NCBI GenBank assembly: GCA_021775835.1
Contig: JAJFHC010000129.1
Span: 1 to 48,432 of the forward strand
DNA length: 48,432 bases
Source of the DNA: Hyphomicrobiales bacterium
GTDB taxonomy: Bacteria > Pseudomonadota > Alphaproteobacteria > Rhizobiales > JAJFHC01
Direction: 5' to 3'
The translations under genes and the position numbers were made by a program. Shown here in pieces: positions 8,716-16,459 of the stretch. The number at the start of each line of letters is the position of its first letter. The first letter of the stretch is position 1. The notes below the pieces were generated by a model. That model had not been told where the DNA came from and made no database searches. It saw nothing but the letters and a program-made list of their open reading frames with translations.

Positions 8716-9575
8716 TGTTCCTCGCCTCGCATCATCAATGTGTAGAAGATCCAGCTCATCAGCAAAATGATCAGGAAGTAGATCAGCGACATGGCGGCCG
8801 CCGGTCCTAAGTCGAACTGGCCGAGGGCCACCTTCACGAGATCGATCGACAGGAGCGTCGTCGAATTGCCGGGACCGCCTCCGGTCAGGACAAACGGTTC
8901 GGTGTAGATGTTGAAACTGTCCATGAAGCGCAGCAGGACGGCAATGGTGAGAACCCGTTTCAACTTGGGCAGCTGGATATACCGGAAGACGGCGAGCGGC
9001 CGGGCGCCGTCGATCTTTGCGGCCTGGTAGTAAGCGTCCGGAATTGACACCAGACCGGCGTAGGCCAGCAACACCACAAGCGACGTCCAGTGCCAGACAT
9101 CCATCAGGATCAGCGTGAACCAGGCATCACCCGGGTTACGGGTGAAATTGTATTCGATACCCAGGCCATTGATGATCCGGCCCAGAAGGCCGATGTCGGG
9201 CAAAGCAAAGATGTTCCAGATGGCGCCGACCACGTTCCAGGGGATCAGCAGCGGCAATGCCATCAGGACCAGGCATACCGACACCCACGGCCCCTTCTTG
9301 GGCATCGCCAGGGCAATCGCAATGCCGAGAGGGATCTCGATGGCAAGAATCGTGAACGTGAAGAACAACTGGCGCCCCAGCGACGCATGGAACCGCTCGG
9401 AATGCAGGACCTGCTCGAACCACAGGACGCCCGCCCAGAAGAACTTGTTGTCGCCGAATGTTTCCTGGACCGAATAGTTGACCACCGTCATCAGGGGGAT
9501 GATGGCGTTGAAGGCAACTAGCACCAGGACCGGCAACACAAAAAACCAGGCTTTCTGATTGACTGTCTTGTTCAT
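8712..9575 (-). CDS. glpP: Glycerol ABC transporter permease GlpP
   Basis: 287 residues, MalF/UgpA-type permease. A first membrane helix (AWFFVLPVLVLVAFNAIIPLM) is followed by a periplasmic loop, then the remaining helices with the EAA-like loop YYQAAKIDGARPLAVFRYIQLP. The C-terminal helix ends in a short charged tail (MMRGEEQ). It overlaps glpT by four bases at its start and glpQ by four at its end, so the three genes are translationally coupled. It forms the membrane part of the glycerol importer with GlpQ; the assignment rests on gene order plus the distinctive GlpS/GlpT/GlpU neighbours. Confidence 0.85.
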   Translation of the reverse strand: MNKTVNQKAWFFVLPVLVLVAFNAIIPLMTVVNYSVQETFGDNKFFWAGVLWFEQVLHSERFHASLGRQLFFTFTILAIEIPLGIAIALAMPKKGPWVSVCLVLMALPLLIPWNVVGAIWNIFALPDIGLLGRIINGLGIEYNFTRNPGDAWFTLILMDVWHWTSLVVLLAYAGLVSIPDAYYQAAKIDGARPLAVFRYIQLPKLKRVLTIAVLLRFMDSFNIYTEPFVLTGGGPGNSTTLLSIDLVKVALGQFDLGPAAAMSLIYFLIILLMSWIFYTLMMRGEEQ

Positions 9576-10648
9576 GACACCTCTCCTGCCAGCCAGCCGT
9601 CCGAATAGATCCGCGTCCGTTCGGGATCGAAGGTCACGAAGGCCGACCCGACCGGAACGGTTTCACCTTCCGGAACCAGGACCTTGATGGACTGATCTTC
9701 ATGGCGCGCGTCCACGATGGAGAAGCGTCCGGCATCGCTGACGGTCGCAATCTCAACCGGAATGCCGGTTTCGCTGAAGCTGACAAACTCCGGCCGCACG
9801 CCGATTTCCGACCGCAAATCGGTGTTTCCGCCGGCGAGTTTGTTTTCTGTTCCGATTGTCTCGCCCGCAAATATGGCATTGCCGTTGTTCACCTCACAGG
9901 GCAGCACGTTCATGCCGGGCGACCCGATGAAATGCCCGACAAATGTATGCATCGGCCTTTCGAACAGCTCTTCCGGTGTTCCGGTCTGCACGGCTTGTCC
10001 AAAATTCATCACCACCACCTTATCGGCAAAGGTCAAAGCCTCGACCTGATCGTGTGTGACGTAAATCATTGTCGTCCTGACCCGCTGGTGCAATTCCTTC
10101 AGCTTCGATCGCAGCTGCCATTTCAGATGCGGGTCGATCACAGTCAGCGGTTCGTCGAACATGATGACATTGACATCCGAGCGCACCAGTCCACGCCCCA
10201 GGGAGATCTTCTGCTTGCCGTCGGCTGTCAGACCCGAGGCGCGCTTCTGCAGCATTTCGGTAAGTTCGGTCATCTCCGCGATCTCATGAACGCGCGTGCG
10301 GACCTGTGCCTCGTCGACACCGCGGTTGCGCAACGGAAAGGCCAGGTTGTCGAACACGGTCATGGTGTCGTAGACCACCGGGAACTGGAACACCTGGGCG
10401 ATGTGCCTTTGTTCGGGCGTCAATCCGGTGACGTCCTCGCCGTCGAAAAGACTGCGCCCGTTGCTGGGTTCGAGCAGGCCTGAGATAATGTTGAGCAACG
10501 TGGTCTTGCCGCAGCCTGAAGGGCCGAGCAACGCATAGGCGCCGCCGTCGTCCAGTTCCATGTCGAGCTGCTTGAGGGCCCAGTCGTCCGGGGTTTTCGG
10601 ATTGGGCATGTAGCAGTGACGCAGATTGTCGAGCCTTACACTGGCCAA
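9572..10648 (-). CDS. glpT: Glycerol ABC transporter ATPase GlpT (canonical Walker A, altered signature)
   Basis: MalK-type ATPase of about 358 residues with a C-terminal OB/TOBE regulatory domain. Numbering from the TTG at 10648: Walker A GPSGCGKTT 42-50, Q-loop near QVFQF, Walker B VIMFDEP with D165/E166, and H-loop His in YVTHD (199). The ABC signature, normally LSGGQ, reads LTADGKQ at 140-146. The partner ATPase GlpS has the opposite pattern, so this subunit supplies the good Walker A and GlpS the good signature. No ATG is near; TTG at 10646-10648 is about 6-7 bases after GGAGGG and is preferred to the TTG at 10652-10654, which abuts that site. The name is from R. leguminosarum, not the E. 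coli glycerol-phosphate antiporter. Confidence 0.87.
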   Translation of the reverse strand: MASVRLDNLRHCYMPNPKTPDDWALKQLDMELDDGGAYALLGPSGCGKTTLLNIISGLLEPSNGRSLFDGEDVTGLTPEQRHIAQVFQFPVVYDTMTVFDNLAFPLRNRGVDEAQVRTRVHEIAEMTELTEMLQKRASGLTADGKQKISLGRGLVRSDVNVIMFDEPLTVIDPHLKWQLRSKLKELHQRVRTTMIYVTHDQVEALTFADKVVVMNFGQAVQTGTPEELFERPMHTFVGHFIGSPGMNVLPCEVNNGNAIFAGETIGTENKLAGGNTDLRSEIGVRPEFVSFSETGIPVEIATVSDAGRFSIVDARHEDQSIKVLVPEGETVPVGSAFVTFDPERTRIYSDGWLAGEVS

Positions 10649-10688
10649 AACCAACCCTCCTTGTCCCTTGGCTTAGCAATGGGCATCG

Positions 10689-11753
10689 TCATGCCACGAG
10701 ACGGTTTTCGGCGTCGAAATACATGCCCCTGGAGACATCCGCGAAGAGTTTTGTGGTGGCGCCGATTTCGTGGGGGTGAATGCCGTGGGACTGGGACACC
10801 CAGCTGCCCTCGGCCATACCGAAATGTATAATGCTTTCCGAACCGCTCAGTTCGGTGATCAACACCGGGCCTTCAATGGCCACGGGCACGTCACCGGATT
10901 GCGTCGTACGAATGTGATGAGGCCTGATTCCAAAAGTGTAGTTTCCGTCCGGCAGGGCAGCCACCGCACCTTTCGCCGGCCAGCGGATGTCACCGGACAA
11001 CATGATGTCGGCCCCCGTCTTTGTCACCCGTGCGGTATTGATCGGCGGGTCGGAAAACACATCCGCCGTAACCAGGTCATCGGGCTTCCGATAGACATCA
11101 CCGGTCGGACCGAACTGGGTGACGCGGCCCTGATGAAGGGCTGCCGTGTTGCCGCCGAACAGCAACGCTTCAACCGGCTCGGTGGTGGCGTAAACGACAA
11201 CGCAGTTGCGCCCGGCAAACATTTTCGGCAACTCACCGCGCAACTCCTCGCGCAGTTTGAAGTCCAGGTTGGCCAGAGGTTCGTCGAGCAGGACAAGGCT
11301 TGCGTCCTTGACCAGAGCGCGCGCCATGGCAGTGCGCTGCTGCTGACCACCGGAGAGTTCGTGCGGGAACCGGTCCAGCATAGGCGTCAGCCGGAGCAGT
11401 TCGGCAATGTCATGGACCCGGGATTTGAGATCCTTGTCCAATATCCGCGCGACCCTCAAGGGCGACGCGATGTTCTCGAAGACCGAATAGTTGGGATAGT
11501 TGATGAACTGCTGGTAGACCATGGAGACATTACGCTTCTGGACCGGTACGCCGGTGACATCCTCACCGTCGAATTCGATGGTTCCCGAAGATGGCGGCTC
11601 AAGGCCCGCCATGAGCTGCATCAGCGTTGTCTTGCCGGCAAGCGTGGTACCGAGCAGGACATTGAAGCAACCGGGCTCAAGCGTCAGACTGGTCGGATGA
11701 ATGTGGGTTTCACCACCGACTGTCTTGGAAATGTTGTGCAGTTCTAAGGACAT
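10689..11753 (-). CDS. glpS: Glycerol ABC transporter ATPase GlpS (altered Walker A and H-loop, canonical signature)
   Basis: MalK-type ATPase of about 354 residues. From the ATG at 11751-11753 (GGAG just upstream): the P-loop reads GTTLAGKTT (35-43), with L-A in place of G-x at the glycine-rich turn; signature LSGGQ 133-137 is perfect; Walker B VLLDEP has D157/E158; the H-loop His is replaced (YATTEP, Thr191). TOBE-like sequence follows after residue 235. It pairs with GlpT to drive glycerol import. The longer frame (to 11798) lacks homology at its N-terminus and was not used. The substitutions look like family traits rather than decay because the rest of the protein is well kept. Confidence 0.87.
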   Translation of the reverse strand: MSLELHNISKTVGGETHIHPTSLTLEPGCFNVLLGTTLAGKTTLMQLMAGLEPPSSGTIEFDGEDVTGVPVQKRNVSMVYQQFINYPNYSVFENIASPLRVARILDKDLKSRVHDIAELLRLTPMLDRFPHELSGGQQQRTAMARALVKDASLVLLDEPLANLDFKLREELRGELPKMFAGRNCVVVYATTEPVEALLFGGNTAALHQGRVTQFGPTGDVYRKPDDLVTADVFSDPPINTARVTKTGADIMLSGDIRWPAKGAVAALPDGNYTFGIRPHHIRTTQSGDVPVAIEGPVLITELSGSESIIHFGMAEGSWVSQSHGIHPHEIGATTKLFADVSRGMYFDAENRLVA

Positions 11754-11805
11754 GTGCTCCGTCACGCATGGGCGGTAGCGAAAAATCAATTTGAACAATT
11801 GAGCA

Positions 11806-11834
11806 TCCGGGACCGGCGTGCTGCCGATCCCGGA
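11806..11834 (-). promoter_or_regulatory. Intercistronic hairpin between glpV and glpS
   Basis: Arms 11806-11817 and 11823-11834 (TCCGGGACCGGC with GCCGATCCCGGA) form a 12-pair stem with one mismatch and a 5-base loop. It lies 30 bases after the glpV stop and about 50 bases before the glpS start. On the transcribed strand it is followed by an interrupted U-rich tract. Such hairpins after the binding-protein gene stabilise its mRNA or partly terminate transcription, giving more binding protein than transporter. Confidence 0.6.
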
Positions 11835-11863
11835 GTATTCGTCGCATAATGTCGGCGACAGCC

Positions 11864-13606
11864 TTAGTTGGCAGACCAGCGCTTTACCAGTTCATCATAG
11901 GCGATGGTTTCGCCCTTTGGCTTTTCGTTTGCAAGCTTGGCTTTCGCACCACCCTTGCCAAGCCACTCGGCTGCGTCCTTTTCCTCGTTCAGTCGAGGAC
12001 CGCATCCGCCGTAGGTCTTGTTGGCCTTGTCGGCGCGTTCCATCCGGCCCATGACCTGATCCATTTCGCCGGCCAGCCGGTCCATCGCCTGTTGCGGGGT
12101 GAAGGCACCGGAGTTCACGTCCCCGATGTTTTGCCACCACAGCTGAGCAAGCTTGGGATAATCCGGCACGTTGACACCGGTAGGCGTCCAGTTGACACGG
12201 TCGGGTGAGCGATAGAATTCCACCAGACCGCCCAGGTTCGGTGCCCGGTCAGTGAACGACTGGTGACGGATGTCGCTGTCGCGGATGATCGTCAGGCCCA
12301 CATGGCTCTTCTTGAGCGACACAGACTTGGAGACCACGAACTGGGCATAGAGCCAGGCCGCCTTGCGACGATCGACCGGGGTCGACTTGAAGAGCGTCCA
12401 GGACCCGGCATCCTGATAACCGAGCTTCTGGCCTTTTTCCCAGTACGGTCCGTGCGGTGACGGGGCCATGCGCCATTGCGGCTTGCCGGCGTCGTCGACG
12501 GTGTTGTTGCCCTCGCTTTTCGGCGCCACCATGGAGGCAGTGAAGGCGGTGTACCAGAAAATCTGCTGGGCGACATTGCCCTGGCTGAGTGCCGGCAGGG
12601 ACTGATAGAAATCATAGTCTGCAGCACCTGGAGGGGCATATTTGCGAAGCCATTCATCCCATTTGCGAATGGCATAGACTGCAGCCGGACCGTTGGCACC
12701 ACCACCGCGGGTGACCGAAGCACCTGCTGGGTTGCACGATCCGTCTTCCATGCGGATGCCCCATTCGTCGATCGGCCGTCCGTTCGGCAGACCCTTGGAG
12801 CCGGCACCGGCCATGGACAGCCAGGCATCCGTCATGCGCCAGCCCAGATCGGGAGCGCGTTTGCCGTAGTCCATGTGGCCGTAAACCTTGACGCCATTGA
12901 TTTCCTTGACGTCGACAGTGAAGAATTCTGCAATGTCTTCATAGGCCGACCAGTTGACCGGCACACCAAGGTCATAGCCGTATTTGGCCTTGAACCGCTT
13001 CTGGAAATCGGCGTTGTCAAACCAGTCCTTACGGAACCAGTACAGATTTGCGAACTGCTGGTCCGGCAACTGATAGAGCTTGCCGTCCGGCCCTGTGGTA
13101 AAATCCTTGCCGATGAAGTCGTCGACATCGAGGGTAGGCAGGGTCACGTCCTTGCCATCGCCGGCCATCCAGTCGGTCAGGTTGACTGCGAGTTGCAACC
13201 GGGAATGCGTTCCGATCAGGTCGGAGTCGTTGTTATAGGCGTCGTAGAGATTGCGGTTGGTCTGCATCTGGGTCTGAACCGCCTGGACGACCTCGCCTTC
13301 GCCAAGCAGCTGGTGATTGACCTTAATGCCAGTGATCTCTTCAAACGCCTTGGTCAGCGTCTTCGATTCATATTCATGGGTCGGAATGGTCTCCGACAGG
13401 ACATTGATTTCCATGCCCTTGAACGGTTCGGCCGCTTTGACGAACCATTCAAGCTCCTTCATCTGGTCGGCGGCGGTCAGCGTTGTCGGCTGAAATTCCG
13501 CTTCGGCCCATTTCTTGGCCTCGTCCATGCCGGCCATGGCCGGGCTGGCGATGGCCATGAGGGCGGCCACCGCTGTGGCTGCCAATAACGACCTATAGGT
13601 TTTCAT
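11864..13606 (-). CDS. glpV: Glycerol ABC transporter substrate-binding protein GlpV
   Basis: 580 residues, large for a binding protein but usual for this family. A Sec signal (MKTYRSLLAATAVAALMAI...PAMAG) directs it to the periplasm. The mature protein resembles the family-1 extracellular solute-binding fold: ITGIKVNHQLLGEGEVVQ, LYDAYNNDSDLIGTHSRL, and a C-terminal section with DVNSGAFTPQQAMDRLAGEMDQ. It starts at the ATG 13604-13606, preceded by GGGAAGGA; the frame extends 81 codons further upstream but without signal or homology. It is the first gene of the operon here, whereas in R. leguminosarum glpV is last; glpD and glpR, part of that cluster, are absent from this window. Confidence 0.86.
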   Translation of the reverse strand: MKTYRSLLAATAVAALMAIASPAMAGMDEAKKWAEAEFQPTTLTAADQMKELEWFVKAAEPFKGMEINVLSETIPTHEYESKTLTKAFEEITGIKVNHQLLGEGEVVQAVQTQMQTNRNLYDAYNNDSDLIGTHSRLQLAVNLTDWMAGDGKDVTLPTLDVDDFIGKDFTTGPDGKLYQLPDQQFANLYWFRKDWFDNADFQKRFKAKYGYDLGVPVNWSAYEDIAEFFTVDVKEINGVKVYGHMDYGKRAPDLGWRMTDAWLSMAGAGSKGLPNGRPIDEWGIRMEDGSCNPAGASVTRGGGANGPAAVYAIRKWDEWLRKYAPPGAADYDFYQSLPALSQGNVAQQIFWYTAFTASMVAPKSEGNNTVDDAGKPQWRMAPSPHGPYWEKGQKLGYQDAGSWTLFKSTPVDRRKAAWLYAQFVVSKSVSLKKSHVGLTIIRDSDIRHQSFTDRAPNLGGLVEFYRSPDRVNWTPTGVNVPDYPKLAQLWWQNIGDVNSGAFTPQQAMDRLAGEMDQVMGRMERADKANKTYGGCGPRLNEEKDAAEWLGKGGAKAKLANEKPKGETIAYDELVKRWSAN

Positions 13607-13657
13607 AGATTTTCCTTCCCTGTTGTCACCGAGTGTCTTCCCCAGTCGCGGCGTCGG

Positions 13658-13696
13658 CGAAATATTAACCGAAACAAAACGAACGTCAATCGAAAC
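13658..13696 (-). promoter_or_regulatory. Phased CGAAA repeats, candidate DeoR/GlpR-type operator
   Basis: On the plus strand CGAAAT, CGAAAC, CGAACG and CGAAAC begin at 13658, 13670, 13680 and 13691, i.e. about one helical turn apart (TTTCG repeats on the transcribed strand). They sit 52-90 bases upstream of the glpV start. DeoR-family repressors, including GlpR, commonly use TTCG-containing direct repeats, so this may be the glycerol-responsive control site. The regulator gene is not in the window. Confidence 0.4.
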
Positions 13697-14610
13697 CTCA
13701 AGGCGGAAAAAGCCTGATTCACCGTGCCCTGAAACAATGTTCACTGGCGCTAAACCGGGGCTGTCTTGCCCCTCTGCGTTTGAACGATCCGTTCCGCAAG
13801 GTGTACCACCGGGCGCACCAATACGGGACACATCATCCGTACTCGGCATGAAACAAAACGTGAATTTGCTCAGGATATCATTGCGTTACTCGGTGGACGT
13901 CTACTGACCGGGGCGAGACCGGTTGATGCTGGTTTCTTGGCTGGTCAATTCTTGAGGCTCCCCGACACGGTGGGGAGGCGGAGACAATGCCTCGGCAACC
14001 ACCTGGACAGACGCAATCCGGACCCGTACCGCTTCACCCGCCAACCGGCCGGAACCGACAACAGAACGCGCTTTAAACTAATGTTACACTTGAAATATTT
14101 TTTCTTTAAAAAACAGATTCTTATGCAAAACCCGTTGACCTTGCAGCAAAGTAGCGTTGCTGACTCCCCAGATGATCCGCCTTCGCGAAACAGCCTTGCT
14201 CAACAGAATACGGCGAACAACTGTCGGTCGTTTCGTGGGCCTGCAAACCGTCATAACTTTTTCGGGAAAATGCGCTGACGCAGTTGGTGCGGCAGCAATT
14301 TTGCCTCGCCTGGAAAGGATACACAATTGCCCCTGCAACAAAGCGGCAATCCCGTATGTGGATATGGGTGCACTCCCGTTCGAGATGCCGCGGTGTTTTC
14401 GGTCGAACGGGACCTTCGCAGACGCCCCAATGTGTAACGACATGCCCGAATGGACCGAACCGTCCACCTGCCATCGCTAGGATAAAACTGGCTACATTTG
14501 AGAAAGTTTCGTTTTTTTTCGTTTTGGGCTAAAGAGGTTAACGACGACCACACTCAGGGTTTTGTGCCCGGCCATCCGACCCACAACATCCGCTCGTCTG
14601 ATAATCTGTC

Positions 14611-14733
14611 CCATCGTGTCATCCTTGGTCGCGCCTTGTTGGCGGGACCGAGGATCCCTGGACATGTCTGCGGGTTGTGGCCACGGCGGTTAGATCCTCG
14701 CTCGCGTTTCACACGGGCAAGGATGACGATGGA
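14611..14733. repeat. Palindromic GTCATCC...GGATGAC repeat element
   Basis: GTCATCCTTG (14618-14627) is an exact inverted match of CAAGGATGAC (14718-14727), and the match extends outward (CCATCG.../...CGATGG) with a two-base bulge. Inside, GAGGATC (14650-14656) is inverted at GATCCTC (14693-14699). The overall four-arm form and the GTCATCC/GAGGATCC words resemble an interspersed palindromic element common in alphaproteobacterial intergenic DNA. Only one copy was noticed in this window. Confidence 0.55.
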
Positions 14734-14902
14734 GAGGTTTGAGGCCCATTCTGTCCTATCGTCGTTTTCCTTCCTTGGGACAAGACATCCAGATTTCAGA
14801 TGGTCGAAGGATCAAGGGTTTGAAAAACTGTGAAGTGTTTTCCCGGGCAGACCCTTCACGGAAAGCGTCTTCCAGATTACCTTGATTTTTCACCAAATGA
14901 CA

Positions 14903-14935
14903 AAGCCGCATCCCGGGGGGATCGGGACGCGGCTT
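14903..14935 (-). terminator. Rho-independent-like terminator of the iron-binding protein gene
   Basis: AAGCCGCATCCCG (14903-14915) pairs with CGGGACGCGGCTT (14923-14935): 13 pairs with one mismatch and a 7-base loop. It begins 37 bases after the stop of the minus-strand gene 14973-16016 and is followed on that strand by TTTGTCATTTGG, a moderate T-rich tail. Confidence 0.65.
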
Positions 14936-14972
14936 GGCCTTCAGTTCAGATCTGGCTTTCCGATCTGGAGCT

Positions 14973-16016
14973 TTACTCGTTGAACTGGACCTGATCGACG
15001 ATCTCACTGGCCAGTGCCGACAGTTCGGCAACTTTCGCCAGCGAAATACTGTCGGCCTTGAACTCACCCCAGGATTTGACGCGGTCCGACCACGGGATGC
15101 CCGGCTTGACCGGGTATTCGAAGTTCACATCGGCGTAGATCTTCTGGGCGTCATCGCTCGACAGAAACTCCATCAGCTTCAGGGCGTTTTCCTGGTTCGG
15201 GGCATGTTTGGCCATCACCATGCCCGACAGGTTCACGTGGGTGCCATACTCCTTGGTACCCGGAAATATGATCCGGACACTGTCGGCCCATTTCTGCTGT
15301 TCAGGTTTCTTGGTGTTGGTCTGCATCTTGCCCATGTAATAGGTGTTGCCGATGGCGATATCGCATTCACCGCCAAACACACCCTTGACCTGGGCCCGGT
15401 CGTTGCCGCTGGGTCTGTGCGCAAGATTGGCCTTCAGGCCCTTGAGCCAGGTGATCGCTGCCTTTTCGCCTTCATGGGCGATGACAGAGGCAAAAAGGGC
15501 AAGATTATAGACGTGTTGACCGGAGCGGATGCAGATCCGGCCTTTCCACTTCGGGTCTGCCAGGTCGCTGTAGCTCAAGTTTTCTTCCTTGACCCGTTCA
15601 CGCGAAACATAGGCGACACGGGCGCGGCGGGTCAGGCCGAACCAGCGGCCTTTCGGATCCCGGTATTCCGTGGGGATGTTGCCCGACAGCACATCCGATG
15701 TTACCGACTTCGCAACGTCCTCTACGATGGCTTTGTTCAGGCGCCCGATATCGACGGTCAACAAGACGTCGGCCGGGCTGTTGCGGCCCTCCTGGGCCAT
15801 GCGTTCGATCAGCCCCTTCTTGGCAAAGATGACATTCACCTTGACGCCGGTCTTGGCCTCGAAGGCCTCAAAAAGCGGTTTCACCAGGAACGGTTGTCGG
15901 TAGGAATAGACATTCACCTCACTGCCCGCCCGACCGTTTGTGGCACCGATGGCCAACGCCCCGGCAATCAGTCCCAAGCCAACGAGCGCATACCAAACCC
16001 TATTGCTCACGTTCAT
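14973..16016 (-). CDS. fbpA: Fe(III) ABC transporter substrate-binding protein (FbpA/FutA type)
   Basis: 347 residues with an N-terminal hydrophobic signal (VWYALVGLGLIAGALAIGA). The fold features are those of bacterial transferrins of the FbpA/FutA family: VNVYSYRQPFLVKPLFEAFE, DVLLTVDIGRLNKA, and the paired iron-ligand tyrosines in NTYYMGKM. It binds ferric iron in the periplasm and hands it to a permease/ATPase pair. Those genes (fbpB, fbpC) are not next to it, so it is an orphan binding protein here. Two Irr-type iron control elements upstream (16181-16232) support iron-dependent expression. A terminator follows the gene, so it is probably monocistronic. Confidence 0.9.
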   Translation of the reverse strand: MNVSNRVWYALVGLGLIAGALAIGATNGRAGSEVNVYSYRQPFLVKPLFEAFEAKTGVKVNVIFAKKGLIERMAQEGRNSPADVLLTVDIGRLNKAIVEDVAKSVTSDVLSGNIPTEYRDPKGRWFGLTRRARVAYVSRERVKEENLSYSDLADPKWKGRICIRSGQHVYNLALFASVIAHEGEKAAITWLKGLKANLAHRPSGNDRAQVKGVFGGECDIAIGNTYYMGKMQTNTKKPEQQKWADSVRIIFPGTKEYGTHVNLSGMVMAKHAPNQENALKLMEFLSSDDAQKIYADVNFEYPVKPGIPWSDRVKSWGEFKADSISLAKVAELSALASEIVDQVQFNE

Positions 16017-16180
16017 TTATGACTTTCCCATACTCTTTTTCACCCTGGTCGGTTACGGCGTGACCGAGATGAAATCCTGACCATGCAACCCCCAGCGGAC
16101 CGCTGAGAATGACTTGCAACAAGACCGCATTACACCTTCTTCGATACTCTGGCAACATAAAACCAACTAAAACAGTCGGA

Positions 16181-16196
16181 TTTAGAACTATTCAAA
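16181..16196. promoter_or_regulatory. Iron control element 1 (Irr box-like)
   Basis: TTTAGAACTATTCAAA fits the Irr-binding ICE pattern TTTAGAA-N3-TTCTAAA with a single missing base in the right arm. It lies 165 bases upstream of the iron-binding protein start codon, on the minus-strand promoter side. Confidence 0.6.
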
Positions 16197-16217
16197 TTAC
16201 AAAGTAGTTTCAATAAC

Positions 16218-16232
16218 TTAGAAACATTCTAA
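16218..16232. promoter_or_regulatory. Iron control element 2 (Irr box)
   Basis: TTAGAAACATTCTAA is a perfect palindrome around ACA and matches the core of the alphaproteobacterial Irr/ICE motif. Centre-to-centre spacing to the first box is about 36 bases, so the pair could bind two dimers. Both precede the Fe(III)-binding protein gene, which fits Irr control of iron uptake. Confidence 0.7.
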
Positions 16233-16459
16233 ACTAATTTGGTCGAAGATGATTATTGGTATCAACCTCATTGATTCACTCCACATCTAGTATGACAGTC
16301 TTCCGGGCAGGCATTGATCTCGATCAAGATCACGGACGTCCCTACAATGAAATTTCCGTGATGCGGGTGCCCGTGCTCGCACGCCCGCACGGACTTTCTT
16401 CCCGGTCCGTGCTAGCCTGCGGTGGCAGCGACATTGAGCCATCATCCAGACGAGGTCCC

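Larger units (their letters stand above)
13607..14902. other. Gene-free spacer between glpV and the iron-binding protein gene
   Basis: About 1.3 kb with only short, overlapping open frames on both strands and no recognisable protein. Contents that can be named: the candidate glp operator (13658-13696), a 6-pair hairpin CTCCCC/GGGGAG at 13958-13977, an AT-rich stretch near 14080-14130 including runs of T and A, and a palindromic interspersed-type repeat at 14611-14733. Degraded genes cannot be excluded. Confidence 0.6.

Noticed and set aside
9701..10483. 260-codon plus-strand open frame opposite glpT
   Set aside because: It is antisense to a well-supported ATPase gene and has no family resemblance. 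High-GC third positions create such shadows; the same holds for 10770-11747, 12476-13588, 29431-30639, 31160-32776, 37928-39235 (minus) and 39313-40278 (minus).
10689..11753. GlpS as a decaying ATPase pseudogene
   Set aside because: The altered P-loop and H-loop are balanced by changes in GlpT and the rest of the reading frame is intact with a perfect signature, so it looks functional in a heterodimer.
13900..14040. Riboswitch (cobalamin-like words, hairpin CTCCCC/GGGGAG)
   Set aside because: The conserved core boxes of cobalamin, TPP, glycine or SAM classes could not be found, and no gene follows downstream on that strand.
14084..14553. Overlapping 80-127 codon frames on both strands
   Set aside because: Three mutually overlapping frames with no signal, motif or ribosome site; composition looks like spacer.
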